From Lachnoclostridium phytofermentans ISDg (GTDB lineage: Bacteria; Bacillota; Clostridia; Lachnospirales; Lachnospiraceae), in assembly GCF_000018685.1 (NCBI RefSeq), contig NC_010001.1, positions 822,001-886,000 of the forward strand: DNA of 64,000 nt, given 5' to 3'. Numbering within the stretch: position 1 is the first letter of the stretch; each line of letters begins with the position of its first letter. Below are positions 44,795 to 53,176 of the stretch, in pieces. The position numbers and the translations under genes are program-made. The notes under the pieces are model-generated. The model was not told where the DNA came from and searched no databases. It was given only the letters and a program-made list of their open reading frames with translations.

Positions 44795-45769
44795 ATGGAA
44801 CATATTCAGAAAAGAAAGAAAAAGGCACAAGGATATATTGAAGGAAAGGGGTTGAGGGCACTTCCTCATAATATAGGATATGATTTTAAAAAGAATAAGC
44901 TGATTTATTTGATGAGCTTGCCGATCGTAATCTGGTTCATAATATTCTGCTATGTCCCAATGGGTGGAATTCTAATGGCCTTTGAAAAATACTCTCCGGT
45001 TAAGGGGATAATAGGAAGTGACTGGGTAGGCTTTGGTAATTTTAGAGCATTCTTTCAGGGGCCTTATTTCCTGAGACTTATGAAGAATACAGTGGTACTG
45101 GGTGTGCTTGATTTAATTGTCGGCTTTCCTGCACCGATTATTTTTGCCTTATTATTAAATGAAATTACTACTAAGAAATTTAAAAAGACTGTTCAGACAA
45201 TCAGCTACATGCCATACTTTATATCCTCCGTTGTTTTGTGTGGCTTAATCACGGATTTCTGTGCCAGCGGCGGTGTCCTGTCCAATCTGGTGGCAGGGGT
45301 GACAAATAGTGGGGGGCGTAATCTTCTGGGAATATCGAGTTATTTCAGACCGATATTTGTCCTTTCAAACCTGTGGCAGGGCTTAGGCTACGGAAGCATT
45401 ATCTATATTGCTTCACTCAGCAGTGTTGATCAGGAACTTTATGAGGCTGCGGTCATGGATGGGGCGAACCGCATCAAACAGACCATACATATTACATTAC
45501 CAGGTATTGCACCAACCATAATCATTATGCTGATCCTGCGTATTAGTACTCTGCTGCAGGTAAGCAGTGATAAAATTCTTCTGTTGTATAATCCGTCAAT
45601 CTACAAAACGGCTGATGTAATCAATACCTATGTCTACCGGGAAGGACTACAGAATTATAATTATGGCCTAAGTTCCGCTGTAGGATTGTTTAATTCACTG
45701 ATAGCCACAGCCTTGCTGTTGATTACCAATAAAATCAGTGCGAAATGTTCGGATACTAGTTTGTTTTAA
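44795..45769 (+). CDS. ABC sugar transporter permease, LplB type
   Basis: 324 residues with six hydrophobic segments and the inner-membrane coupling motif EAAVMDGANRIKQTIHITLPGI (EAA loop). An N-terminal KKNKLIYLMSLPIVIWFIIFCYVPMGG is typical of the LplB/CUT1 group. GGGAGG lies 6 nt before ATG 44795; a longer reading from 44756 would start inside the promoter. It pairs with the next gene to form the channel. No ATPase gene is nearby, so an MsiK-like shared ATPase elsewhere is implied. Confidence 0.92.
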   Translation: MEHIQKRKKKAQGYIEGKGLRALPHNIGYDFKKNKLIYLMSLPIVIWFIIFCYVPMGGILMAFEKYSPVKGIIGSDWVGFGNFRAFFQGPYFLRLMKNTVVLGVLDLIVGFPAPIIFALLLNEITTKKFKKTVQTISYMPYFISSVVLCGLITDFCASGGVLSNLVAGVTNSGGRNLLGISSYFRPIFVLSNLWQGLGYGSIIYIASLSSVDQELYEAAVMDGANRIKQTIHITLPGIAPTIIIMLILRISTLLQVSSDKILLLYNPSIYKTADVINTYVYREGLQNYNYGLSSAVGLFNSLIATALLLITNKISAKCSDTSLF

Positions 45770-45786
45770 GAGAGAGGGATAGGACA

Positions 45787-46674
45787 ATGGTAAAGAAAAA
45801 AAGTTTTGGTGAAATCATTTTTACAATATTTAATTACTTATTCATGATCGCCCTTTGCATCATCTGTATTATCCCAATATGGCATGTGGCAATGGCTTCC
45901 GTCAGTGATCCGACTTTGGTAAGTGCGACAAGCGGATTAATCTTAAGGCCTCTGGGACAGCTATCCGTAACAGCATATAAAATCATTCTTACCTATAAGG
46001 GACTGCTCATCGGCTATTCAAACACTATCTTTTATGTAATTGCCCAGTGTACCATAACTGGTATCCTGTCTGTGATGGGAGGATATATTGTATCAAGAAA
46101 GACCTTCCGTTACAGGAACTTTCTTATGCTGTTTATGATATTTACCATGCTTTTTAACGGTGGAATGATTCCTTCTTACATGGTAGTACGTAATCTGAAT
46201 TTGATTGATACCAGATGGGCCATGCTGATTCCCAGTGCAATAAGCGTATTTAACATTATCATCATGCGGACTGCCATTCAGGGTGTACCGGACAGTTTGG
46301 AGGAATCTGCAAGAATAGATGGTGCGAACGATTTCGTCGTTATGTTTCGGATTATTCTTCCGTTATGTAAGGCATCTTTTGCGGTTGTCATGCTTTTTAC
46401 CGCAATCGGTAAATGGAACGAATGGTTCAATGCTATGATCTATCTTCCGACTAAGACTTCATTATTACCGCTTCAGATGTTTATGCGGGAGTTGTTAATT
46501 AAATCCTCAGGGGATGCTGTCAATCAAGCGGATATGATTTCCAATGCACAGCTTTATATGACCCTGGTAAAATACGCTGCCATTATCGTATCTACCCTGC
46601 CCATCCTATGCGTATATCCCTTTGTACAGAAATATTTTGTAAAAGGTGTAATGATTGGATCGGTAAAGGGCTAA
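45787..46674 (+). CDS. ABC sugar transporter permease, LplC/YtcP type
   Basis: 295 residues with six hydrophobic segments. The EAA loop is EESARIDGANDFVVMFRIILPLC and the C-terminus CVYPFVQKYFVKGVMIGSVKG is the family signature. It follows the first permease by 17 nt in the same operon. Together with the lipoprotein it should import an oligosaccharide or glycoside. Confidence 0.93.
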   Translation: MVKKKSFGEIIFTIFNYLFMIALCIICIIPIWHVAMASVSDPTLVSATSGLILRPLGQLSVTAYKIILTYKGLLIGYSNTIFYVIAQCTITGILSVMGGYIVSRKTFRYRNFLMLFMIFTMLFNGGMIPSYMVVRNLNLIDTRWAMLIPSAISVFNIIIMRTAIQGVPDSLEESARIDGANDFVVMFRIILPLCKASFAVVMLFTAIGKWNEWFNAMIYLPTKTSLLPLQMFMRELLIKSSGDAVNQADMISNAQLYMTLVKYAAIIVSTLPILCVYPFVQKYFVKGVMIGSVKG

Positions 46675-46758
46675 ACAGAGAGGTTTGACTGGTTGCGTAA
46701 AGTTATCAGTTCATTTTGAATATAAAAGCTGCCGGACGGCAGCATAATGGAGGTAAGA

Positions 46759-49452
46759 ATGAAATCATTTATAAAAGAATTAATTGAACAGAAGGAAGGT
46801 AATTATATTTTACCTTTTTTCTGGCAGCATGGAGAGAGTGAAGGGAAGCTTCGGGAGTATATGGAGGCAATCCATAGCTGCGGTATTCGTGCAGTCTGTG
46901 TTGAGGCCAGACCCCATCCGGATTATCTTGGACCGGGCTGGTGGCATGATTTGGATATCATTATTGATGAAGCTAAGAAAAGGGATATGAAGTTATGGAT
47001 TCTGGATGATGCACATTTTCCTACCGGCTATGCCGCTGGGAAAATCGCCGAGTCAGAAGATAAATACTGTAAGCAGTATATTAGCCGGAAGTTTATCGAT
47101 GTCAGCGGTCCTACACCTGAGGTTGAGGTTAATCTTGCCGCTATGATGATGCCGATCATGCTACCCTCCGGATTAAATCTTGAAATGTTTGGTATGAGCT
47201 CGGAGAAGAAGCGCTATTTTACAGATGACAGAATCTTGTCCATCCGTGCATATCAGATGGATAAGGACTCCTCCCTGATAGGAGAAGGAATCGATCTTAC
47301 CACGAACATTGTGAATGGAAAATTAATATGGGACGTTCCCAAGGGTACCTGGAGAATTAATGTTCTCTTTATTACTAGAAATGGTGAGGGGCGCTGCGAC
47401 TATATCAATATGGTGGATAAGGATTCCTGTAGAATCCAGATAGATGCGGTGTATGAACCTCATTATGAGCATTACAAAGAAGAATTTGGGAAAACGATTG
47501 CAGGCTTCTTTTCGGATGAACCCTGCCTAGGCAATAGCATCGGATATAATTTTGATGAGTCCATCGGAAAGAAAAAAACACCGCTTCCTTGGAGCAGCCA
47601 ACTTGAGAAAATGCTAGAGGAGAAGCTAGGGAAAGAGTATTTGCCCTATTATCCTGCACTCTGGACCGACATGGCGGATGAGAAGGTAAATGCCAGGGTT
47701 CGCTATGCCTATATGGACTGTGTGACAAGACTAGTGGAAGAGAATTTTTCCAGACAGATTGGGCAGTGGTGTGAGGAAAGAGGAGTGGAATACATCGGTC
47801 ATATTGTGGAGGATAATAATCAGCATAGCAGACTTGGCAGTAGCCAGGGACATTTTTTTCGATCCATGATGGGCCAGCATATGTCAGGAATTGACAATAT
47901 CGGAGATCAGGTTCTTCCCGGAGGAGAAAATCATAAAAGAGAAGCACTTCTGGGTGCGGATAAGGATGGAGAGTTTTATCATTATGAACTCGGAAAGTTG
48001 GGTTCGTCTCTTGCTCATATCGATCCAAAGAAACAGGGAAGGGCTATGTGTGAAATCTTTGGAGCTTACGGTTGGAGGCTTGGGATAAGAACGATGAAAT
48101 ATCTGATGGATCATTTTCTGGTGAGGGGTATTAATGTATATGTACCTCACGCATTTTCACCAAAGGATTTTCCAGATTCGGACTGCCCGCCTCATTTTTA
48201 TGCTGGGGGAGAGGATCCTCAGTTTAATTATTTTAAAAAGCTGATGCACTACACCAATCGTATGTGCCATCTATTGAACGGAGGTACACATATAGCACCG
48301 GCAGCCGTATTGTATCATGGAGAGGCCGAATGGACGGGCGGCTGTATGTTTAATCAGAAGGTTGCCAGAGAGCTGCTGGAAAGCCAGATTGATTTTGATA
48401 TTCTTCCCTCCGATGTTTTTGCAGATATGTCAGCTTACAATGCTACATTTGATGGCTTCCTTCAGGTGAATGGTGAAAGCTATGACTGCTTTATTGTCCC
48501 ATATGCAGAATTTATTACAAAGGAAGTGGCTGTATTTGCCGGTACTGCATCAAAAAAGGGCTTTCCGGTATTCTTTGTTCAAGGGCTTCCGGAGAGTATC
48601 TGTAATATAGATAAGAAAGAAGAGGAGAAGCTTCTGCTTGACGGAATGTCCGAATGCATTGTAGTTCCTCTGGAGGCTTTGTCAAAAACACTGAAGGATA
48701 ACAAATTATTTGAAATCAGCAGTGACAATCAATTTGATGGGCTGCGTTATTACCATTACCGTAAGGAGCAGACAGAGCTATATATGTTCTCCAATGAAAG
48801 TATCGGTAAGGAATACAATGGCTGGATAACCGTGAAATCAAAAGGTGAGGTTAGCTTATATGATGCTATGGACAACAGGATAATTCCGGCAGAATATAGA
48901 AATACCGAAGACGGAACAAGCATACATATTAGATTAACACCCTATCAAAGTGTGGTTGCTCTGTTTGAGGATCTGAAGGAGGTGGAAGACCAAGGCAATT
49001 TCGAGGCTAAGCCTGGATACAGACTGGACGCAGCATGGCGCATCTCCAGTGCCGAAGTCAGTAAATATCCTGAGTTTCAACCTGTAGAAGTTACGACGGA
49101 GTTAAAAAGCATGGGCCGGGTATTACCTGATTTTTCCGGCTATTTACGTTATGAAAGTGAGTTTGTCTATGATAGAATGCCAACCGGCAGGGAGCTACTT
49201 AATATTACAGATGTCTATGAGGGCGCTGAAGTTTGGCTGAATGGCCACTGTCTTGGAATGAAAATCTGTCCGCCATATCAGTTTCCTTTGGGAGAAGCAT
49301 TAAGAGCCGGAGAGAACCATATAAGGATTGAGGTTGCCACAACCCTGGACCGGAAGGTAAAATCCCTTCCCCAGGATATGCGTTCCCTGATGTTCTATTC
49401 AAAGATAACAGAGCCGACGGGTATCGTAGGTAGTGTGGAAATCTGGAATTGA
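46759..49452 (+). CDS. Glycoside hydrolase related to GH106 (alpha-L-rhamnosidase-like)
   Basis: About 897 residues. The N-terminal barrel begins ILPFFWQHGESEGKLREYM and continues CGIRAVCVEARPHPDYLG, GPGWWHDLDIIIDEAKKRDMKLWILDD, an arrangement known from GH106-like and related uncharacterised glycosidases. Later come TIAGFFSDEP and a C-terminal jelly-roll like part (TGRELLNITDVYEGAEVWLNG). No signal peptide is seen. ATG 46759 follows TGGAGG; ATG 46747 overlaps it. It is the third gene of the permease operon and likely hydrolyses the imported glycoside. Rhamnosidase activity is an inference from distant resemblance; other sugars are possible. Confidence 0.7.
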   Translation: MKSFIKELIEQKEGNYILPFFWQHGESEGKLREYMEAIHSCGIRAVCVEARPHPDYLGPGWWHDLDIIIDEAKKRDMKLWILDDAHFPTGYAAGKIAESEDKYCKQYISRKFIDVSGPTPEVEVNLAAMMMPIMLPSGLNLEMFGMSSEKKRYFTDDRILSIRAYQMDKDSSLIGEGIDLTTNIVNGKLIWDVPKGTWRINVLFITRNGEGRCDYINMVDKDSCRIQIDAVYEPHYEHYKEEFGKTIAGFFSDEPCLGNSIGYNFDESIGKKKTPLPWSSQLEKMLEEKLGKEYLPYYPALWTDMADEKVNARVRYAYMDCVTRLVEENFSRQIGQWCEERGVEYIGHIVEDNNQHSRLGSSQGHFFRSMMGQHMSGIDNIGDQVLPGGENHKREALLGADKDGEFYHYELGKLGSSLAHIDPKKQGRAMCEIFGAYGWRLGIRTMKYLMDHFLVRGINVYVPHAFSPKDFPDSDCPPHFYAGGEDPQFNYFKKLMHYTNRMCHLLNGGTHIAPAAVLYHGEAEWTGGCMFNQKVARELLESQIDFDILPSDVFADMSAYNATFDGFLQVNGESYDCFIVPYAEFITKEVAVFAGTASKKGFPVFFVQGLPESICNIDKKEEEKLLLDGMSECIVVPLEALSKTLKDNKLFEISSDNQFDGLRYYHYRKEQTELYMFSNESIGKEYNGWITVKSKGEVSLYDAMDNRIIPAEYRNTEDGTSIHIRLTPYQSVVALFEDLKEVEDQGNFEAKPGYRLDAAWRISSAEVSKYPEFQPVEVTTELKSMGRVLPDFSGYLRYESEFVYDRMPTGRELLNITDVYEGAEVWLNGHCLGMKICPPYQFPLGEALRAGENHIRIEVATTLDRKVKSLPQDMRSLMFYSKITEPTGIVGSVEIWN

Positions 49453-49550
49453 TTCTCCTTCATAACCTGATTGTGGCGGATACCATGCCAATGGCATACA
49501 GAATCAGATAGACCGGAAGAGTTGAAATAAAGAAGGCAATGTGATATATA

Positions 49551-49564
49551 TAAGTAAATACTTA
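49551..49564. promoter_or_regulatory. TetR-2 operator site 4 (autoregulation)
   Basis: TAAGTAAATACTTA, identical to site 2, 16 bp before the ATG of the TetR-2 gene and overlapping its leader. Confidence 0.75.
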
Positions 49565-49580
49565 ATAAGGAAGGGTTGTT

Positions 49581-50183
49581 ATGGCTGAAAAAACGGAAAG
49601 CAAAAAGTTTGTCCGAATGAGTAATGAAAAAAGAAGCAGGCAGATATTAGAGACGGCTTGTCGCTTGTTCGCGAATAAAGGGTATGACGCAGTAACGACA
49701 AAGGAGATTGCTAAGGCTACGGACTGTAGTGAAGCATTGATTTTCAGATATTTTCCTACCAAGGAAATTATATATCAGGAATTATTTGATGAGTGGAAGG
49801 CTGGTATGAAGGATCCGGTAATACTTGAGATGGTTGAAGAATCAGCATTAAAAACCCTGGAGAAGTTTTATCTGGATATAACCGGCAATAAATTTGTGAA
49901 GGGCACAAAAATAAGCCCTAAGCTGGAAGGAGCCATCTATTCTAGAGTCAGTAAGCATAAAGAAATAATCAAAGTCATTGAAAACAGCCCTGATATGATT
50001 AAGGATACGATTGAACCTGTTATTCTGAAGGGACAGGAGACAGGCGAAATTAAAGCAGGAAGCAGCTCCTTGATGGCTCAGACCTTCTGGACTTTAATTG
50101 CTGGTGAATGGTATTTTTCCAGGAATTTTGCCGGAGTTCACCCTAAGTTGTCCTTTGAGTATATTAAGGGAATACTATTCTAA
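49581..50183 (+). CDS. TetR/AcrR-family regulator (TetR-2) of the glycoside ABC regulon
   Basis: 200 residues. The DNA-binding part covers about residues 15-62 (ETACRLFANKGYDAVTTKEIAKATDCSEALIFRYF), followed by a helical ligand-binding domain. AAGGAAGG lies before the ATG. It is downstream of the GH106-like gene, and the palindrome TAAGTAAATACTTA occurs before it and at both promoters of the divergent transporter genes. I infer that TetR-2 binds these sites and is released by a sugar or aglycone ligand. Confidence 0.88.
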   Translation: MAEKTESKKFVRMSNEKRSRQILETACRLFANKGYDAVTTKEIAKATDCSEALIFRYFPTKEIIYQELFDEWKAGMKDPVILEMVEESALKTLEKFYLDITGNKFVKGTKISPKLEGAIYSRVSKHKEIIKVIENSPDMIKDTIEPVILKGQETGEIKAGSSSLMAQTFWTLIAGEWYFSRNFAGVHPKLSFEYIKGILF

Positions 50184-50605
50184 ATACTTATTGTAATAGA
50201 AATATAAAAGGCAACGCCACAGGGTGGTTGACCATAATAATATAATAAAAAACTACTTGGTGGTGTAATGATATAACTATATCAGTTACATTTTGATTGG
50301 CTAAAATTAAAAATAGAGCACTCTATCATGTTAAAAATGATGGAGTGCTTCTTTTGGTTTTAATTTGATATAAAAATGAGGGTATTCAGTGATAGAAAGA
50401 CATAAATCATTTGTTATTATAATTAAACAAAGGTAGGAATTGTCTTGCTCGTCCACCAATATTTACAGTTACTGCCTTGAAAATATTGCTTTACTTTGAT
50501 ACTTTTTTATAATGCACCACCAAGCAAAATATTTTTGAAGTGATAGTGGTTGATTTTATGCTTGAGAAGCGAATTTATTTAATACCTATGAAAGGATGGA
50601 GATAC
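50184..50605. other. Non-coding gap with terminator hairpin and inverted repeat pair
   Basis: A terminator-like stem AGCACTCTATCAT/ATGATGGAGTGCT followed by TCTTTT lies at 50317-50356. CTTGGTGGTGTA (50256-50267) and its near complement TGCACCACCAAG (50513-50524) bound a 269-bp segment like a small non-autonomous element, but no target duplication is seen. Confidence 0.5.
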
Positions 50606-51118
50606 ATGAAGCGTTTGAAAATAAAGCATGTTGTTATTGTGGCTTTTATCATTATAATGGCGGTTTTTATAATAGTTGCTTTTGATACACGACTAACAAC
50701 GAAGCTTTATACAATTCAGTCAGACAAAATAACTGAACATGTGCGGATTGTTCTGATTACGGACCTGCACTCGTGCCGATATGGTACAGACTACAGACCA
50801 AGTGACACTAATCGAGGCAATCAAAAGGCAAAACCCTGACATTATTTTATTGGGTGTAATATATGCGATGATGTAATCCCAAATGACAATACAGAGTCTC
50901 TGCTAAAAGGGATTGCCAATCAATACCGATGCTATTATGTCACAGGAAACCATGAGTATTGGAGCAATGAAATTGACAAAATATTTGATTTGTTTTTGAA
51001 ATATGATGTGAAAATCTTAAATGGAACCTATGATACTATCGATATTCATGGACAAAAGTTAATATTTGCGGAATTGACGATCTCGATGTGGTGAGATATA
51101 CAAATTCGACCATAGGCG
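50606..51118 (+). pseudogene. Metallophosphoesterase remnant
   Basis: It starts MKRLKIKHVVIVAFIIIMAV (membrane anchor) and reaches IVLITDLHSCRYGTD, the first metal-binding motif (D.H) of the calcineurin-like family. The frame then shifts near 50790-50795 and again near 50860, and reads on as PNDNTESLLKGIANQYRCYYVTGNHEYW, with the GNHE motif, before ending at a stop near 51090. The C-terminal third with the last His motif is missing. An inactive gene, with several frameshifts and a truncation. Confidence 0.85.
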
Positions 51119-51252
51119 TAACAGAGAACTCATGAATATAAACCGGTTCCTTTATTTACATATATTATACCATAAATTAGAGTAAAATTAAAGTCTTACA
51201 ATTTTTGTATAATCCCTGTAAAATAACTCTATTAAATTATGAGAGGCAAACT

Positions 51253-51825
51253 ATGCAAAATAATATTTCAGAACTTCAAGAGAAACAATTTGGGAGAATG
51301 CATGATTTTCATACTGAGAGAACAGCTAATATAATTGAAGCTATATACGAAGTTTTTGGAGACGAAGTAATTGATATACTAGATAAATCTGGAGTAGATT
51401 TTTATGGTTTATTCCGCTGGCATATAGAAAGAACGCTTTCAATTATTGATACTCTCAAGGCAGTATATGGTCCGACTCTTGTTGATATAGTTTTAAAAAG
51501 AGAGTCTTATGGCAGGAATGAAGAAGGGAAAAGACTTGCAATTAAATTAGGGAAAAATGCAATAGATGATATAATACCTTTTTTTTCTGGCGGTGATAAT
51601 GAAAATATTCTTGAGAAAAATGAACGGATGACTTTGGTAAAATCAACTGGATGCCTTATAGGCAGAATTGCTTCTGACATAAATAGAAAGGAAATGCTTT
51701 ATAGCCTTCACTGTAATTGCGATAAAGATTTTGTTGAGGGTTTTAGCTGTAATCTAGGATGTGAAGTGGTGCAGACTATAATGGATGGTCATGATTGCTG
51801 TATACATAAAATTTTTAAGAAATAA
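51253..51825 (+). CDS. ATC-hydrolase-like protein (L-2-amino-thiazoline-4-carboxylate hydrolase family, tentative)
   Basis: 190 residues. The N-terminal two thirds is helical; the C-terminus has a Cys-rich pattern CNCDKDFVEGFSCNLGCEVVQ followed by MDGHDCCIHKIF. This resembles the end of ATC-hydrolase-type/V4R-like proteins, which finish with a Gly-Asp-x-x-Cys motif. That resemblance is from memory and weak. ATG 51253 follows GAGAGGC; the longer reading from 51205 lacks a site. A truncated copy of its 3' end lies at 35388-35512, on the far side of the glycoside island. Confidence 0.5.
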   Translation: MQNNISELQEKQFGRMHDFHTERTANIIEAIYEVFGDEVIDILDKSGVDFYGLFRWHIERTLSIIDTLKAVYGPTLVDIVLKRESYGRNEEGKRLAIKLGKNAIDDIIPFFSGGDNENILEKNERMTLVKSTGCLIGRIASDINRKEMLYSLHCNCDKDFVEGFSCNLGCEVVQTIMDGHDCCIHKIFKK

Positions 51826-51963
51826 TAATATATGGACAAAAAAACTAAAAACCTAAATTAGGAGGGAAGGCTACGATGACGAGAGAAGATTACTGTGCCT
51901 AGAATAGAAGAAGCTATTCAAAAGGAGACATCATTAAATGGGACATATGGATAGGAGGGAACT

Positions 51964-52193
51964 ATGGCAATATTAGTAGCGGGTGGAGCCGGATACATAG
52001 GAAGCCATACTTGTGTGGAATTGTTGAATGCCGGCTATGATGTAGTTATAGTAGATCCGGCGATATTGCAACCTGCTATGCTGATCCTGCCCTTATGAAA
52101 GAGGAGCATGGTTAGAATGCTAAAAGAGATTTGGAAGAAATGTGTGAAGATGCCTGGAGATAGCAGATTAATAATCCGAATGGGTATGAATAA
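51964..52193 (+). pseudogene. galE: galE (UDP-glucose 4-epimerase) remnant
   Basis: The 5' end encodes MAILVAGGAGYIGSHTCVEL, the NAD-binding GxxGxxG of GalE, up to DVVIVD. At about 52057 it jumps to the C-terminal region GDIATCYADPALMKEE...DLEEMCEDAW...NNPNGYE, in another frame. Nearly 800 bp of the usual gene of about 1 kb is gone. Two in-frame TAG codons (52114-52116 and 52161-52163) stand where the family has Trp (TGG), so point decay followed or preceded the deletion. Confidence 0.9.
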
Positions 52194-52220
52194 AAATCAT
52201 AATAGAAAAGAGGGATTACC

Positions 52221-52826
52221 ATATACCAGGTAAAAATAATCAAAGAGTTAGGACAATTGAAAGAATGCCCAGTGTGTTATATCGACCATTATCAATGGAC
52301 GAAAGGGTATAAAGTGGAGACATTTGCACAGATTGCATTACTAGATAATTATGGGCTCGTTGTTTCTATGACAGCAATGGAACAAAACCCTCTACGAAGG
52401 TTTACCGAGGATGAAGATCCGGTATATCAGGATAGTGGACTAGAGATATTTATTAATTTCGGAACGGATAATCAGAAATTCGAATATCTTAACTTTGAAA
52501 TGAATGCAAATGGCGCAATGCTCAGCAATTGCGGTACCAACAAAAATAGAAGAAAGATATCTGATGTTACATCTTATCATGCGATATGTAAGGCTGAGTT
52601 GAATGATAATGATTGGAACATATTGCTTAGAATACCGATGGAATTGATTTGTACTTTTAATGAGGGTAGGCCTTTAAAGCAAGGTGATAAATTTACCTTC
52701 AATTGCTATAAAATTAGTGAGGACCCAAGCATAGAACATTATGCAAGTTATTCCCCTATTCAAAGCCCTGTGCCTAATTTTCATTTACCAGAATTTTTTG
52801 CGGAAGCTACGATTGTGGATTGTTAA
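52221..52826 (+). CDS. CBM9-like carbohydrate-binding family protein with an ATA at the expected start
   Basis: About 200 residues resembling the carbohydrate-binding family 9-like (DOMON-type) proteins: CPVCYIDHYQW, KVETFAQIALLDNYG, a DSGLEIFINF strand, FEMNANGAM, and a C-terminal NFHLPEFFAEATI. The reading frame continues upstream as YQVKIIKELGQ to codon 52221, which is ATA, with AGAGGG 6-7 nt before it. Related proteins start MYQVK-like there, so the ATG seems mutated. TTG 52257 (no good ribosome site) could give a shorter product. Expression is doubtful; the remaining frame is intact. Confidence 0.7.
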   Translation: MYQVKIIKELGQLKECPVCYIDHYQWTKGYKVETFAQIALLDNYGLVVSMTAMEQNPLRRFTEDEDPVYQDSGLEIFINFGTDNQKFEYLNFEMNANGAMLSNCGTNKNRRKISDVTSYHAICKAELNDNDWNILLRIPMELICTFNEGRPLKQGDKFTFNCYKISEDPSIEHYASYSPIQSPVPNFHLPEFFAEATIVDC

Positions 52827-53176
52827 TTTAAAAGAGGATATACGTATTCCGGTTTGCTATCAAAGGATAAGCAGGCAGCTTAACTCATTATAGAAAATGA
52901 AATGAATAATATAGGCTGTATTTCATGTAGCTACTATTAAAGGTTGGGTATGTTCTACCCAGCCTTTTTTAGACGTTAGAAAACAAAACTAGAAATTTTT
53001 ATAATTAATAAAAACTGCATACAAATAGTGGGTAAAAATAAAATATTTATTTAGTTAAAATATCCTTAAAGTTATTTGATATAATTATGTGAGGTAGAAT
53101 CTAACGTAAAGGTATTGTAGATTAAAAGCAACATGGTATAAATAAGAAATTATAACATTATAAGGGGGACATATTG
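52827..53176. other. Gap with a terminator; no gene seen
   Basis: The terminator AAAGGTTGGGTA/TACCCAGCCTTT followed by a T run lies at 52939-52971. The rest is A+T-rich leader of the methyltransferase gene. Confidence 0.7.

Noticed and set aside
47405..48028. 207-codon open frame on the minus strand
   Set aside because: It lies fully inside the GH106-like gene; its composition is that of an antisense shadow.
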